NCBI RefSeq assembly: GCF_001667505.1
Contig: NZ_LZHZ01000056.1
Span: 31,868 to 95,867, forward strand
DNA length: 64,000 nucleotides
DNA from: Mycobacterium sp. ACS1612
Lineage (GTDB): Bacteria > Actinomycetota > Actinomycetes > Mycobacteriales > Mycobacteriaceae
Direction: 5' to 3'
The notes under the pieces were generated by a model. That model did no database searches and was not told where the DNA came from. It saw only the letters and a program-made list of their open reading frames with translations. Both the position numbers and the translations under genes were made by a program. How positions within the stretch are numbered: position 1 is the stretch's first letter; each line of letters opens with the position of its first letter. Below are positions 8,819-17,349 of this stretch, one piece after another.

Positions 8819-10273
8819 TCATCGGCGCGGAGCGCACACCACGCACGACGTGCTCGAATTCGCATGGTGGGCAAGCTCTTCGATCCAATCCGCGGTGATC
8901 TTGGCGACATCGGCGAAGGCTTTGCTCAACGCCGCGATGTAGCGGTGCACGGATTTGCGCGCAACCGAGTTGTCCGGGAACGAGATCGTCACCGTGGTGC
9001 GTGAGGTATGCCGGTTGATCCACATGTTGATCCCGCCGTGCGAGAGGTTGTCGCCGTAGATGCCGTAGCCGGTCTGCTCCCAGAGTTCGGCGACGGGAAT
9101 CTTGCGAAAGTCCAGGAACGACACCATCATTCCCGGTTTTGTGGGCAGCTTGATGCCCAGTTCGTCCACCGACGCCAATTCGAGGACCCGTTCGAACGGC
9201 ACGTTCGCCAGGTACTTGCCTGCGTTGAACGAGTCCTGCGCGGCGCGAGCGATGCCGGCGAATTCGCCGTCGCCGATCGGCACGGTGACCGGGAAGAGGC
9301 TGGCGAACCATCCGACGCTCATGGCGTCGACGTCCGGGGTGCGGGTGTCCGACGGGGTGAACCCGTGATAGGTGGTGTTGCCGGTGAGTTGGTGCTCGGC
9401 CAACGCCGCGCATGCCAGCACGCCGCCGGAGAACCGAGCGCCGGCCTCGCGGCATGCGGTGTCGAACGCCTCGGTGTCGTCTTCGTTCAACAACTCGACG
9501 GTGACGAAGTCGCCCTTGCTGCTTGCCCAAGTGTCGCCGAGTTCGAGCGGAAAGCTCGGCCAGTCGCCGTCGGTGCTCCTGGCGAAGTCAATCCAATCCT
9601 TGATCTCCCGCGACGACAGGGTCATGGCGGCGACCTTGTCGCGCTGACGGGCGGTGTAGTCGGCGTAACCGCCGACTGCGGGCAGGGTGGCTGGCTGCCC
9701 CTGCGACAGGTTCTGATACATCAGGTGGATGTCGACGAAGATCAGGCCCGCCGACATGCCGTCGATGTGCAGATGGTCGACGCTGGCGTAGAAGGTGAAA
9801 TGGTCATCGCTTTGAATGACGCCGAAGCTGAAGCAGTCCCACTGCAGGGTCTGCGCGGTCGTCGCCAGCGCATGGGTACGAATCTGCTCGGGTTCCATGG
9901 CGCCGAAAGATACTGGCACGAAATCGATTTCACTCGGGTCGTCGATGGTTCGCCGGTAGATGTTGCCGTTCTCGACTTCGAACGTGCTGTGGTAGGTGTC
10001 ATGGCGGCGCAGATGAGCGTTGATCGCCTCGGTCATCAGCGCGATGTCGCACACCCCGGGGATGTCCCAGGCGACCACCATCAGCCGGGGCAGTTCCCGC
10101 CCGAGCGCGTTGCCGTAGAAAGCGCCCCGCAGGTGCGCCGCCTGCTGAAAGCTCGCGGGCAGATCACTTCGGGTCGCCCTCGCGGCGCTTTCCCGCGCGG
10201 CAGGCGAAGCGGTCCACGTGGTGACGATGCCTGCAGCCGGCTGCCATGAATGAATGGGACCGAGTGCGACCAT
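8819..10273 (-). CDS. PapA-family polyketide-associated acyltransferase
   Basis: 484 residues starting MVALGPIHSW, the usual start of PapA1/A2/A3 proteins. The catalytic motif is DHLHIDGM with His167 and Asp171. PapA enzymes move fatty or polyketide acyl chains onto trehalose in sulfolipids, diacyltrehalose, penta-acyltrehalose or trehalose polyphleates. It diverges from an MmpL gene, the papA-mmpL pairing of those loci, but no pks or fadD gene lies in the window. A Shine-Dalgarno AAAGGAG lies eight bases before the ATG. Its promoter carries the shared element at 10318-10404. The acyl donor and acceptor are unknown. Confidence 0.88.
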   Translation of the reverse strand: MVALGPIHSWQPAAGIVTTWTASPAARESAARATRSDLPASFQQAAHLRGAFYGNALGRELPRLMVVAWDIPGVCDIALMTEAINAHLRRHDTYHSTFEVENGNIYRRTIDDPSEIDFVPVSFGAMEPEQIRTHALATTAQTLQWDCFSFGVIQSDDHFTFYASVDHLHIDGMSAGLIFVDIHLMYQNLSQGQPATLPAVGGYADYTARQRDKVAAMTLSSREIKDWIDFARSTDGDWPSFPLELGDTWASSKGDFVTVELLNEDDTEAFDTACREAGARFSGGVLACAALAEHQLTGNTTYHGFTPSDTRTPDVDAMSVGWFASLFPVTVPIGDGEFAGIARAAQDSFNAGKYLANVPFERVLELASVDELGIKLPTKPGMMVSFLDFRKIPVAELWEQTGYGIYGDNLSHGGINMWINRHTSRTTVTISFPDNSVARKSVHRYIAALSKAFADVAKITADWIEELAHHANSSTSCVVCAPRR

Positions 10274-10317
10274 TTCAAGACTCCTTTGTATTCGGGTGCC
10301 GAATCTCGTTGCGACCG

Positions 10318-10404
10318 AAGTTATGGCGGCGTCAGCGAAAAGGCTCGGTTGTGCTCGCTAACGGCGAAGTGAGCGATTCAACCGGTTTTTCGCATTCTGC
10401 TCAG
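10318..10404 (-). promoter_or_regulatory. shared bipartite promoter element, PapA operon
   Basis: Read towards PapA: box 1 CTGAGCAGAATGCGAAAAA (10404-10386), a 24-bp gap with GAATCGCTCACTT, box 2 TTAGCGAGCACAA (10361-10349), then 25 bp and a -10 hexamer TAACTT (10323-10318). Same order and spacing as four other promoters in the window. Box 2 abuts the -35 position, which itself looks poor, suggesting activation. Confidence 0.7.
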
Positions 10405-10437
10405 CCCCTGACCAGGGGTTTCAGGCCTCAGGCACCC

Positions 10438-10524
10438 TTGAGCAGAACGCGCAAAAGGCGCTGAATCGCTGCTTGTGCGGGTTGTGCGCACAAGAGCGCG
10501 ACAACAGAAAAGCCTCCGTAGCTT
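10438..10524 (+). promoter_or_regulatory. shared bipartite promoter element, MmpL gene
   Basis: Box 1 TTGAGCAGAACGCGCAAAA (10438-10456), 25-bp gap with GAATCGCTGCTTGTGCGG, box 2 the perfect palindrome TTGTGCGCACAA (10482-10493), 25 bp, then -10 TAGCTT (10519-10524). TTGTGCG also occurs nine bases before box 2. Mirror image of the PapA copy in the same 294-bp divergent region. Confidence 0.72.
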
Positions 10525-10567
10525 CAGCGATGCCCGCATCAGGAATTCTCATTTGAAGGACGCCACC

Positions 10568-13507
10568 GTGTTGAAGAAAGCCACCCCGCAGACCGCGAAG
10601 AATTTCGATGTTTTCTCGCTGTTGGGCCGCACCGTGGTGCGCCTGCCCTGGCTGGTCATCTCCGCGTGGATCGCCTTGGTGGTCGTGTTGTTCGTGACCT
10701 TCCCGGCGCTGACCAAGGTCGTCGAGAACCAGACGATTCAACCGCTGCCGTCGCAGGCGATGGCGGCCACCGACCAGATGGCCAAGGACTTTCACGAGTC
10801 GGCGCAGAACATCCTTGTCGTGGTCATGACCAACAAGCATGGCCTGACACCCGCCGACAACGACACCTACCGCGCGGTGGCCGACAAATTCCGCAGCGAC
10901 ACCACTGACGTGTCCGCTGTGCAGGATTTCGTCAGCACTCCCCCGTTGCGGCAGCTGATGGTCAGCAGGGACAACCAGGCGTTCTACATGGCGGTGACGT
11001 TTAAGGCGCCACCCGGATCCCCCGAATCGTCGGCGGCGTACCAACGCCTCACGCAGATGGTCAAACAAGCCACCGCCCGCTCCGACCTCACCACCCATGT
11101 CACCGGATCGGCGGCCGTCATCGGAGACCTGTCGATCGTCACCGCCCACGACATGCACGTGATCGAGATCGCCACCGCCGCACTGGTGTTGCTGATCCTA
11201 CTGGTGATCTACCGGCGCCCCGTCACGGTGCTGCTTCCGCTGATCACGATCGGGATCTCCGTCGCGTCGGCGCAGGGACTGGTGTCGGCGTTCACCGAGA
11301 TCGGCATGAGCGTCTCTGCCCTGACCATCGTGTTGATGACGGCGATGATCGTCGGTGCGGGAACGGATTACGCGGTGTTCCTGATCAGCCGCTACCACGA
11401 GTACATCCGCGCCGGAATGGATTCCGACGTGGCCGTGCAGAAAGCGCTCACCTCGATCGGCAAGGTGATTGGCGCTTCGGCGGCCACTGTGGCCGTCACC
11501 TTCCTCGGCATGATCTTCACCCAACTGCCCGCGTTCACCAGTGTGGGTCCGGCGCTGGCGGTTTCGATCGCGGTGGCGTTCCTCGCGGCGGTCACGCTGT
11601 TGCCCGCGGTGCTGGTGCTGGCGGGCAGACGCGGATGGATCGCACCGCGTCGACCGCTCACCGACCGGCTGTGGCAGCGCTCGGCGATCCACATCGTCCG
11701 CAAGCCCAAGGCGCATCTGGTGGTCAGCCTGACGATCCTGATCGCGCTCGGTGCCTGCGCACTGTTCATGAACCCGACGTACAACGACCGCATGCAGTTG
11801 CCGGGCTCGGCGGAAAGCAACTTGGGGTATTCAGCTATGGCAGACCACTTCTCGACGAGTGCGTTGCTGCCGGAATACATTTACATCCACTCGCCTCGCG
11901 ACTTGCGGAATCCCCAGTCGCTGGCCGACATGGAGCAGATGGCGCAGCGGGTGGCGCAGTTGCCCAACGTCGCGGCGGTGCGCGGCGTCACCCGTCCGAC
12001 GGGTCAGCCGATCGAGCAGACCAAGGTCAGCTATCAAGCCGGTGCGGTCGGTTCGAAACTGCATGACGCGTCGTCTCAGATCGCGGACAAGTCAAGCGAT
12101 CTGGACAAGTTGAGCGGCGGCGCTCACCAGTTGGCCAGCAGCCTCGCTCAGGTGCGCGACCAGGTCAACGGCGCCGGGCGCTCGATGACGGCGATGACGG
12201 CGACGTTGAGCCAGGTGCAGAACCAACTCGAAAATCCGCAGACGACGCAAATGTTGAACACCGTCCGTACCTACGCCAACACCGTCGACGGCGATCAGCA
12301 GGCAATGACCGGGGTCGCGAACTCCGCGTCCGCGATGCTGAACGCACTGAACAACAATCCGCAGTGCGACGCCGACCCGGTGTGCAGCGACGGCCGCGCC
12401 AAGCTGCAGCAGCTGTCATCGTCGGGCTACGACGCGGCGCCCGCGCAGCGCATGCTGTCCTCGTTTCAGCAGCTGACCTCGATGATGCAGTCGGCGGGCA
12501 GCAGCCTGCGCTCGGCCGGGATCAACAGCCCGCAGGGCGCACAAGCCAAGATCGCGCAGATGCAGCAGGGCGCCGACGCGGTGGCCAACGGCAGTGCGCA
12601 ACTGGCCCAGGGTGTTCAGGTGCTCGTCGATCAGACCAAGAAGATGGGCGGAGGCCTGAACCAGGCGGCGGATCTGCTGCTGTCAATCAAGCACGACGCG
12701 TCGTCACCGTCGATGTCGGGCATGTATGTGCCGCCACAGGTGCTGACGACGAACGACTTCAAGAACGCCGCGAAGGTGTTCATCTCGCCGGACGGGCACA
12801 GCGCCCGGTACATGGTCGAGACGAAGTTCGATCCGTTCAGCACCGACGCGATGGACCAGGTGCAGACGATTCTGGACACCGCGCGAGGTGCACAACCGAA
12901 CACGACGCTGTCGAATGCCACGATCTCCATGGTCGGCACCACCCCGATGTACAGCGCGATCCGCAGCTACTACGACCATGATCTGCGACTGATCATCGTC
13001 TTGACCCTGGTGGTCGTCTTCCTGATCCTGGTCGCCCTGCTGCGCGCGATCGTCGCGCCGCTGTACCTGATTGCCTCCGTGGTGGTCTCGTACCTGTCCG
13101 CGTTGGGGCTGGGCGTGGCGTTCTTCCAGTTCATCTGCCATCAACACATCTACTGGAATGTGCCTGCCACCGCCTTCATCGTGTTGGTCGCGGTCGGTGC
13201 GGATTACAACCTGCTGCTGATCAGCCGCATCCGGGAGGAATCCCGCAACGGCATCCGGTCGGGGATCATCCGGGCCGTGCACTCGACCGGCGGTGTGATC
13301 ACCTCGGCCGGCATCATCTTCGCGGCCTCCATGTTCGGTCTGATGTTCGGCAGCGTCTCCACCATGCTGCAGATCGGGTTCATCATCGGCGCCGGCCTGT
13401 TGATCGACACGTTCGTGGTGCGCACCATCACCGTCCCCGCACTGGCCGCGATGATCGGGCGGGCCAACTGGTGGCCGACGAGGTCTCCCAAGTCCGCGGC
13501 CAGGTAG
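10568..13507 (+). CDS. MmpL-family RND lipid transporter
   Basis: 979 residues from the GTG at 10568, chosen because GAAGGA lies seven bases upstream and the protein then begins just before the first membrane helix; an in-frame ATG at 10475 would overlap the promoter element. Proton-relay Asp-Tyr pairs occur as GAGTDYAVFLISRYHE and VGADYNLLLISR in the two membrane halves. The second periplasmic loop is long and coiled-coil-like with two cysteines (CDADPVC), as in MmpL4/5/10-type proteins. It probably moves the PapA product, an acylated glycolipid, across the inner membrane. Divergent from papA and sharing its regulatory element. Confidence 0.9.
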   Translation: MLKKATPQTAKNFDVFSLLGRTVVRLPWLVISAWIALVVVLFVTFPALTKVVENQTIQPLPSQAMAATDQMAKDFHESAQNILVVVMTNKHGLTPADNDTYRAVADKFRSDTTDVSAVQDFVSTPPLRQLMVSRDNQAFYMAVTFKAPPGSPESSAAYQRLTQMVKQATARSDLTTHVTGSAAVIGDLSIVTAHDMHVIEIATAALVLLILLVIYRRPVTVLLPLITIGISVASAQGLVSAFTEIGMSVSALTIVLMTAMIVGAGTDYAVFLISRYHEYIRAGMDSDVAVQKALTSIGKVIGASAATVAVTFLGMIFTQLPAFTSVGPALAVSIAVAFLAAVTLLPAVLVLAGRRGWIAPRRPLTDRLWQRSAIHIVRKPKAHLVVSLTILIALGACALFMNPTYNDRMQLPGSAESNLGYSAMADHFSTSALLPEYIYIHSPRDLRNPQSLADMEQMAQRVAQLPNVAAVRGVTRPTGQPIEQTKVSYQAGAVGSKLHDASSQIADKSSDLDKLSGGAHQLASSLAQVRDQVNGAGRSMTAMTATLSQVQNQLENPQTTQMLNTVRTYANTVDGDQQAMTGVANSASAMLNALNNNPQCDADPVCSDGRAKLQQLSSSGYDAAPAQRMLSSFQQLTSMMQSAGSSLRSAGINSPQGAQAKIAQMQQGADAVANGSAQLAQGVQVLVDQTKKMGGGLNQAADLLLSIKHDASSPSMSGMYVPPQVLTTNDFKNAAKVFISPDGHSARYMVETKFDPFSTDAMDQVQTILDTARGAQPNTTLSNATISMVGTTPMYSAIRSYYDHDLRLIIVLTLVVVFLILVALLRAIVAPLYLIASVVVSYLSALGLGVAFFQFICHQHIYWNVPATAFIVLVAVGADYNLLLISRIREESRNGIRSGIIRAVHSTGGVITSAGIIFAASMFGLMFGSVSTMLQIGFIIGAGLLIDTFVVRTITVPALAAMIGRANWWPTRSPKSAAR

Positions 13508-13575
13508 CCGCAGCCGGCGATTGGCGTGCGATCGGGAGCGCTCACCGCTCTCGTCCGCACGCAAATCGCTGTTTG

Positions 13576-13836
13576 TCAGAGGGCCCGGAGTTGCTCGCTG
13601 TCGACGAAGACGAGGTCGCCGGAGTTCAGCCGCACCGCCCACCGCCGCGCGGCGCCGACGATCCGGTTCGAGCCCACTTCGACGGGCTGACCTGCTGACG
13701 GTCCGAAATCTTCGAGGATGACGCCGCCCTGCTGCTCGTCGGTCTCGGGATAGACCAGGACCGGGGAATTCACCGCCAGCCCGGCCTCTTCGTCGCCGGT
13801 CTCGCCGCTCTTGTCGCCCTTGTCGCCCTTTGCCAC
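13576..13836 (-). CDS. conserved small hypothetical protein
   Basis: 86 residues, GTG start with AGGGGG upstream. The N-terminus is a Lys/Asp/Gly-rich tail (GDKGDKSGETGDEE), followed by a compact beta-rich part (VLVYPETDEQQGGVILEDFG, then RRWAVRLNSGDLVFVDSEQL). No membrane segment or cysteine. I recognise no function. It is isolated between the MmpL and hydrolase genes, both of which belong to the shared-element set, but it has no such element itself. Confidence 0.65.
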   Translation of the reverse strand: MAKGDKGDKSGETGDEEAGLAVNSPVLVYPETDEQQGGVILEDFGPSAGQPVEVGSNRIVGAARRWAVRLNSGDLVFVDSEQLRAL

Positions 13837-13915
13837 CTTCAGCCCCCTCTACTCCCTCAAATCAGTAGAGCACAGGGGTTGACCTGCGAGGGCGGAAACG
13901 CGACAGGGATTCGTA

Positions 13916-14863
13916 CTAGGCGGCCCGGGGGGCGTGGTCGGTGGTGGTGGCCACGAAATCGTCGATCAGACGAGCGACCGCTTCGGGGCGTTCCGTCGGC
14001 GGGTGATGGCCGACGCCGGGCATGATGTGCAGCCGGCTGTTCGGCAGTGTCCGGTGGGCGGCCAGGGCGTGGTCCACCGGGATGACGCGGTCTTGGTCAC
14101 CGCTGATGATCAACGCGGGCAGGACTTCGTTGAAGGTCAGCCGGTTCACCGCGGTGACCGCCTGTCCGCGGAAGTCGACAACCGAGCGCAGTGTGCGCAG
14201 GAACGCCTGCCGGTGGTCGCGGTTCGACAGCGACGGGCGAGCCTTGAAGCGGTCGGTGGAGCCCATCAACGCCCGCACCGCGTTACCCGCGACGATGGCG
14301 GGCCGCGAGGCGATCACCGGCAGCACGAGCTCAGAACCGGGCAGCGACAGCAGCCGCAGCACGCGGCCGACGTCGCCGCCGAATCCGCCGCTGCTGATCA
14401 GCGCGATGCGCTCGCAGTACTGGCTGTGCTGATGGGCGAACTGCATGGCGATGCCGCCACCCAGAGAGTGACCGACGACGGTGACACGCGAGACGCCGAG
14501 TGCGTCCAGCAGATCGCGGAGCAGGACGGCGAAGGCGCCCACCGAGTAGTCGCCGCGCGGCTTGTCGGAGTCGCCGTGGCCGAGCAGATCGGGGGCGATG
14601 ACGCGGTATCTTTCGGCCAGCACCCGTATTACGCCGCTCCACGTCGCTGAACTACCGCCCATGCCGTGCACCAGTAACAGGACCTCGCCGGCGCCTTCGT
14701 CGCGGTACGCGACGCGATCACCGTGCAGCGTGATGGTTTTGAGGTTCGAGTCGGTGGTCGGGATGTCCGGAACCGAGTCACGGCCCGGCCGGGAGACGAC
14801 GGCGGGGCCGGCGAGGGCCGCGCAGGCGGCCGCGCCGACCAACAGACTCTTCATGGCGTTCAT
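13916..14863 (-). CDS. alpha/beta hydrolase with N-terminal hydrophobic segment
   Basis: 315 residues. An N-terminal hydrophobic stretch (about 5-24) suggests export or anchoring. The alpha/beta hydrolase fold follows: oxyanion region LLVHGMGGSSATW, nucleophile Ser133 in VVGHSLGGG, acid Asp in ISGDQDRVIP and His in PGVGHHPP, a complete triad. The likely role is a lipase, esterase or transacylase acting on envelope lipids. This fits its promoter (14906-14992), which shares its element with PapA and MmpL. The fold also covers epoxide and haloalkane hydrolases, so the reaction is open. Confidence 0.82.
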   Translation of the reverse strand: MNAMKSLLVGAAACAALAGPAVVSRPGRDSVPDIPTTDSNLKTITLHGDRVAYRDEGAGEVLLLVHGMGGSSATWSGVIRVLAERYRVIAPDLLGHGDSDKPRGDYSVGAFAVLLRDLLDALGVSRVTVVGHSLGGGIAMQFAHQHSQYCERIALISSGGFGGDVGRVLRLLSLPGSELVLPVIASRPAIVAGNAVRALMGSTDRFKARPSLSNRDHRQAFLRTLRSVVDFRGQAVTAVNRLTFNEVLPALIISGDQDRVIPVDHALAAHRTLPNSRLHIMPGVGHHPPTERPEAVARLIDDFVATTTDHAPRAA

Positions 14864-14905
14864 GAGGTGGCTCCGGTGAACTGACGTTGGCGTTTACTAC
14901 GTCAT

Positions 14906-14992
14906 ACGGTATGGCTTGTGTCGCACCGCTTCTCGCTTGTGCTCACTAATCACTACAAGCGACGATCTCTGCGTTCTGCGCATATTGTTCAG
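14906..14992 (-). promoter_or_regulatory. shared bipartite promoter element, first hydrolase
   Basis: Read towards the gene: box 1 CTGAACAATATGCGCAGAA (14992-14974), 24-bp gap with GATCGTCGCTTG, box 2 TTAGTGAGCACAA (14949-14937), 25 bp, -10 TACCGT (14911-14906). The -10 ends 43 bp before the ATG. Box 2 matches the PapA copy in 12 of 13 positions. Confidence 0.68.
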
Positions 14993-16008
14993 GACACGAC
15001 GACCGCGAGTTGCGCTGCGGAGGAACGGTTTCTGGACCTGCGTGCGCTCACCGGGCGACGGGATCCCCGACGCATGCCCATGGCGCGGCCGATCGTATTG
15101 CTCACACACTCGGCGGCTTCCTGGAGCAACATGTGACCGGCAGTCGGGTGGTGGTAATGCACGGCGCCCGGGATGGCGGCGGCGAGATCGCGCGAATGCG
15201 AGGCCGGTGTCAGGACATCGGTGCCGCCGCTGACGATGAACGTCTTGGCGGTGATGGACTCGAGCGCCCGGTATGCGTCGTAGCGCTTCAGGCTCGGCAG
15301 GAACCCGGCCGCCGTGGTCAACGATGTGGTGCGGATGGCTGTCGCCGCGACCGCCGCGACCGCGGTGCCATCCCCGGCGAATCTGCTCAGCACGTCGCCG
15401 AGTGGCTGAATGAGCCTTTGGACGGCCTTGTCCGCCGCGCGTTGCGGCATCCGGTGAACCAGCCCGAACAGTGCTTCTGTCGCGGGTGTTGCGATCAGGC
15501 GACCGATGCCGCGCGCGGCGAGACTGCCCGCCGCGGTGCCGACCAGCACCAGGCCCTGCGGTTCCACTGGGCGCTCGGCCACCGGGCGAGCGAAGTACGC
15601 CAGCGCCGTCATGCCGCCCATCGAATGGCCCGCCAGCGTGAGCGGACCCGTGATCCGCATGGCGGCCAGGACGTCCGCGAGATCGGCTGCAAGTTGGCTG
15701 ATTTCGTACGTCGGCATCGGCGCGCCCGTCGATCGACCGTGGCCGCGATGATCGTAGGTGATGACCCGGATGGCGCGGCCGTACCGACGCCGCAGCTGGC
15801 ACACCTGCGTCTGCCAGCTGGCTTGTGAGAGCAGAAGGCCGTGCAGCAGAACGACTGTTGGCGCATCGGCGCGCTCTGCGGTGTAGTCGGTCACCGCAAT
15901 CCGCACGCCGTCTTTCGTGGTCACGGTGCGCTCGACGGGACCGTCGCCGACGGACGCCGTCGGGGGAAATGCGGCGGGTGTCAGATCCGAATCGGGCGCA
16001 ACCGTCAT
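14989..16008 (-). CDS. alpha/beta hydrolase
   Basis: 339 residues from the ATG at 16008, chosen because GAGGAG lies six bases upstream; a longer frame would run through the promoter element. Catalytic features: LLHGLLLSQASW (oxyanion), Ser129 in LAGHSMGGM, Asp in SGGTDVLTP and His in HPTAGHML. No clear signal peptide, so it is probably cytoplasmic, unlike the neighbouring hydrolase. The tail is basic. The two hydrolases are co-directional, each with its own copy of the regulatory element, so they are separate units of one regulon. A thioesterase or lipid esterase role is a guess. Confidence 0.82.
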   Translation of the reverse strand: MTVAPDSDLTPAAFPPTASVGDGPVERTVTTKDGVRIAVTDYTAERADAPTVVLLHGLLLSQASWQTQVCQLRRRYGRAIRVITYDHRGHGRSTGAPMPTYEISQLAADLADVLAAMRITGPLTLAGHSMGGMTALAYFARPVAERPVEPQGLVLVGTAAGSLAARGIGRLIATPATEALFGLVHRMPQRAADKAVQRLIQPLGDVLSRFAGDGTAVAAVAATAIRTTSLTTAAGFLPSLKRYDAYRALESITAKTFIVSGGTDVLTPASHSRDLAAAIPGAVHYHHPTAGHMLLQEAAECVSNTIGRAMGMRRGSRRPVSARRSRNRSSAAQLAVVVS

Positions 16009-16064
16009 GGCGGACTCCTCGGTGGATGCCGATGCCGGGACGGTCCCGGCTCGCTGATGCCAAG

Positions 16065-16151
16065 AAGCTACGGTCGATATCCCGGTGGGCACTCGCTTGT
16101 GCGCACAAGCCGCGCAAGCGGCGATCTTGACCTTCTGCGCATTCTGCTCAG
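16065..16151 (-). promoter_or_regulatory. shared bipartite promoter element, second hydrolase
   Basis: Read towards the gene: box 1 CTGAGCAGAATGCGCAGAA (16151-16133), 24-bp gap with GATCGCCGCTTGCGCGG, box 2 palindrome TTGTGCGCACAA (16108-16097), 26 bp, -10 TAGCTT (16070-16065). The context CCGTAGCTTC around the -10 is identical to the MmpL promoter. Confidence 0.72.
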
Positions 16152-16209
16152 CGTGGCGTACCGGTTGAAGTTGTTGCCGCGCAGCACTATTGGCCAACAC
16201 CAGACGGTC

Positions 16210-16295
16210 CTGAGCACAATGCGCAAAAGCGTCACAACGATCATTGCGCGGGTTGTGCGCACAACCGCGCCGGTGTGGGGGCGACTACATATGGT
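16210..16295 (+). promoter_or_regulatory. shared bipartite promoter element, MFS-two-component operon
   Basis: Box 1 CTGAGCACAATGCGCAAAA (16210-16228), 24-bp gap, box 2 palindrome TTGTGCGCACAA (16253-16264), 25 bp, -10 TATGGT (16290-16295). The ATG at 16304 is only eight bases after the -10, so the transcript is probably leaderless. Back-to-back with the second hydrolase's copy. Confidence 0.7.
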
Positions 16296-16303
16296 CGTCG
16301 ACG

Positions 16304-17305
16304 ATGACTACTCAAACCGCGCCATCCGCCGATGCGCTGCGCGACATCGGGCATCGCCTCGACCACCTCGCCGTCGGCCCCGTCCACCGCAGGGTGGTCG
16401 TCGCGTGGGCTTACACCTGCTCCTTTCTGGCCGTTCCGGCGCTGGGTTTCCTGTCACTGTCGCTCAACGACCGCAGTGTGTTCGGATTCGAGGGTTGGCG
16501 GGTCCTGTTGCTGATCGGTGCGATCGGCGCGGTGGTGATCACCGCGCTGCGGCGTGGGCTTCCGGAGTCACCGCGGTGGCTGGCCAGTGTGGGCCGTGTC
16601 GACGAGGCGCGGGATGCGTTGCGGGCGTTCGGATCCGATCAGGATCCGAACTGCACCGTCGAGACCCATGAGAGCACGCCGGCCCCGAAACCTGTCCCAG
16701 CGCTGCAGCGGTTACGCGTGTCGCCCTATCGGCAGCGACTGGTCATGCTGGGGTTCTTCCATCTCTTCCAGCCGTTCGGCTACTACGGATTCGGCACGCT
16801 GGCGGTGCTGGTGCTGGTCACCCGCGGTTACGACGTCACGTCGTCGCTGCTGTTCACCGCCGTGTCGTTCATCGGGTATCCGGTCGGATCGCTGATCTCC
16901 ATTCCGTTGTTGAAGCGGTTCGAACGCAAGTACCTGATCATCGTGATGGTCGCCGTCATGGCGGCAAGCGGTGTCCTGTTCGCGACGGCGACCGCCCCCG
17001 CGCTGATCGTCGTGTTCGGAGCGTTGATCACCACGTCGAGCAACGTCTTCTCGAACATTTACCACGTGTATCAAGCGGAGATCTTCCCCAGCGATGTGCG
17101 AGCGACCGCCGTCGGTTGGACGTACTCGGCGTCGCGACTGTCCAGTGCGGTGCTGCCGTTCATCCTCGTCCCGGTCCTGAACTACTACGGCGCGACGGCC
17201 ATGTTCGCCACGGTGCTCGTCGCGCTCGCCGCGACCATTGCCGTGATCGCCCCGCTCGGACCCCGCACGGCGGGCAAGAGCGTCGACGAAATCAACCCGA
17301 CATGA
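16304..17305 (+). CDS. MFS transporter with internal deletion of N-terminal helices
   Basis: 333 residues, while metabolite:H+ symporters of this type usually have about 440. The first 30 residues (RLDHLAVGPVHRR) match the cytosolic N-terminus of the family. They run straight into AWAYTCSFLAVPALGFL, normally the fifth helix, and then the central loop GLPESPRWLASVGR and the C-terminal six helices. About 110 residues (helices 1-4 with the A-motif) are missing, in frame. It may be a decayed transporter or a remodelled sensor partner, since the CitA/DcuS-type kinase follows directly. The start is fixed by the predicted leaderless promoter. Confidence 0.72.
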   Translation: MTTQTAPSADALRDIGHRLDHLAVGPVHRRVVVAWAYTCSFLAVPALGFLSLSLNDRSVFGFEGWRVLLLIGAIGAVVITALRRGLPESPRWLASVGRVDEARDALRAFGSDQDPNCTVETHESTPAPKPVPALQRLRVSPYRQRLVMLGFFHLFQPFGYYGFGTLAVLVLVTRGYDVTSSLLFTAVSFIGYPVGSLISIPLLKRFERKYLIIVMVAVMAASGVLFATATAPALIVVFGALITTSSNVFSNIYHVYQAEIFPSDVRATAVGWTYSASRLSSAVLPFILVPVLNYYGATAMFATVLVALAATIAVIAPLGPRTAGKSVDEINPT

Positions 17306-17309
17306 CCGG

Positions 17310-17328
17310 TTTTGCTCATTCTGCTCAG
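17310..17328. promoter_or_regulatory. orphan copy of box 1 at the sensor kinase start
   Basis: TTTTGCTCATTCTGCTCAG is the reverse complement of the box 1 consensus CTGAGCAGAATGCGCAAAA with one change. No box 2 lies at the expected distance on either side. It sits between the MFS stop and the preferred kinase start at 17350. Confidence 0.45.
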
Positions 17329-17349
17329 GCGGACGCGTACGCTCGGCCC

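Noticed and set aside
10475..10567. Upstream ATG start for the PapA-linked MmpL.
   Set aside because: It would translate the palindrome and -10 of the shared promoter element; the GTG at 10568 has a proper ribosome site.
13508..13575. Small hairpin GAGCG-CTCAC-CGCTC after the MmpL gene as a terminator.
   Set aside because: Only a five-base stem and no T-run.
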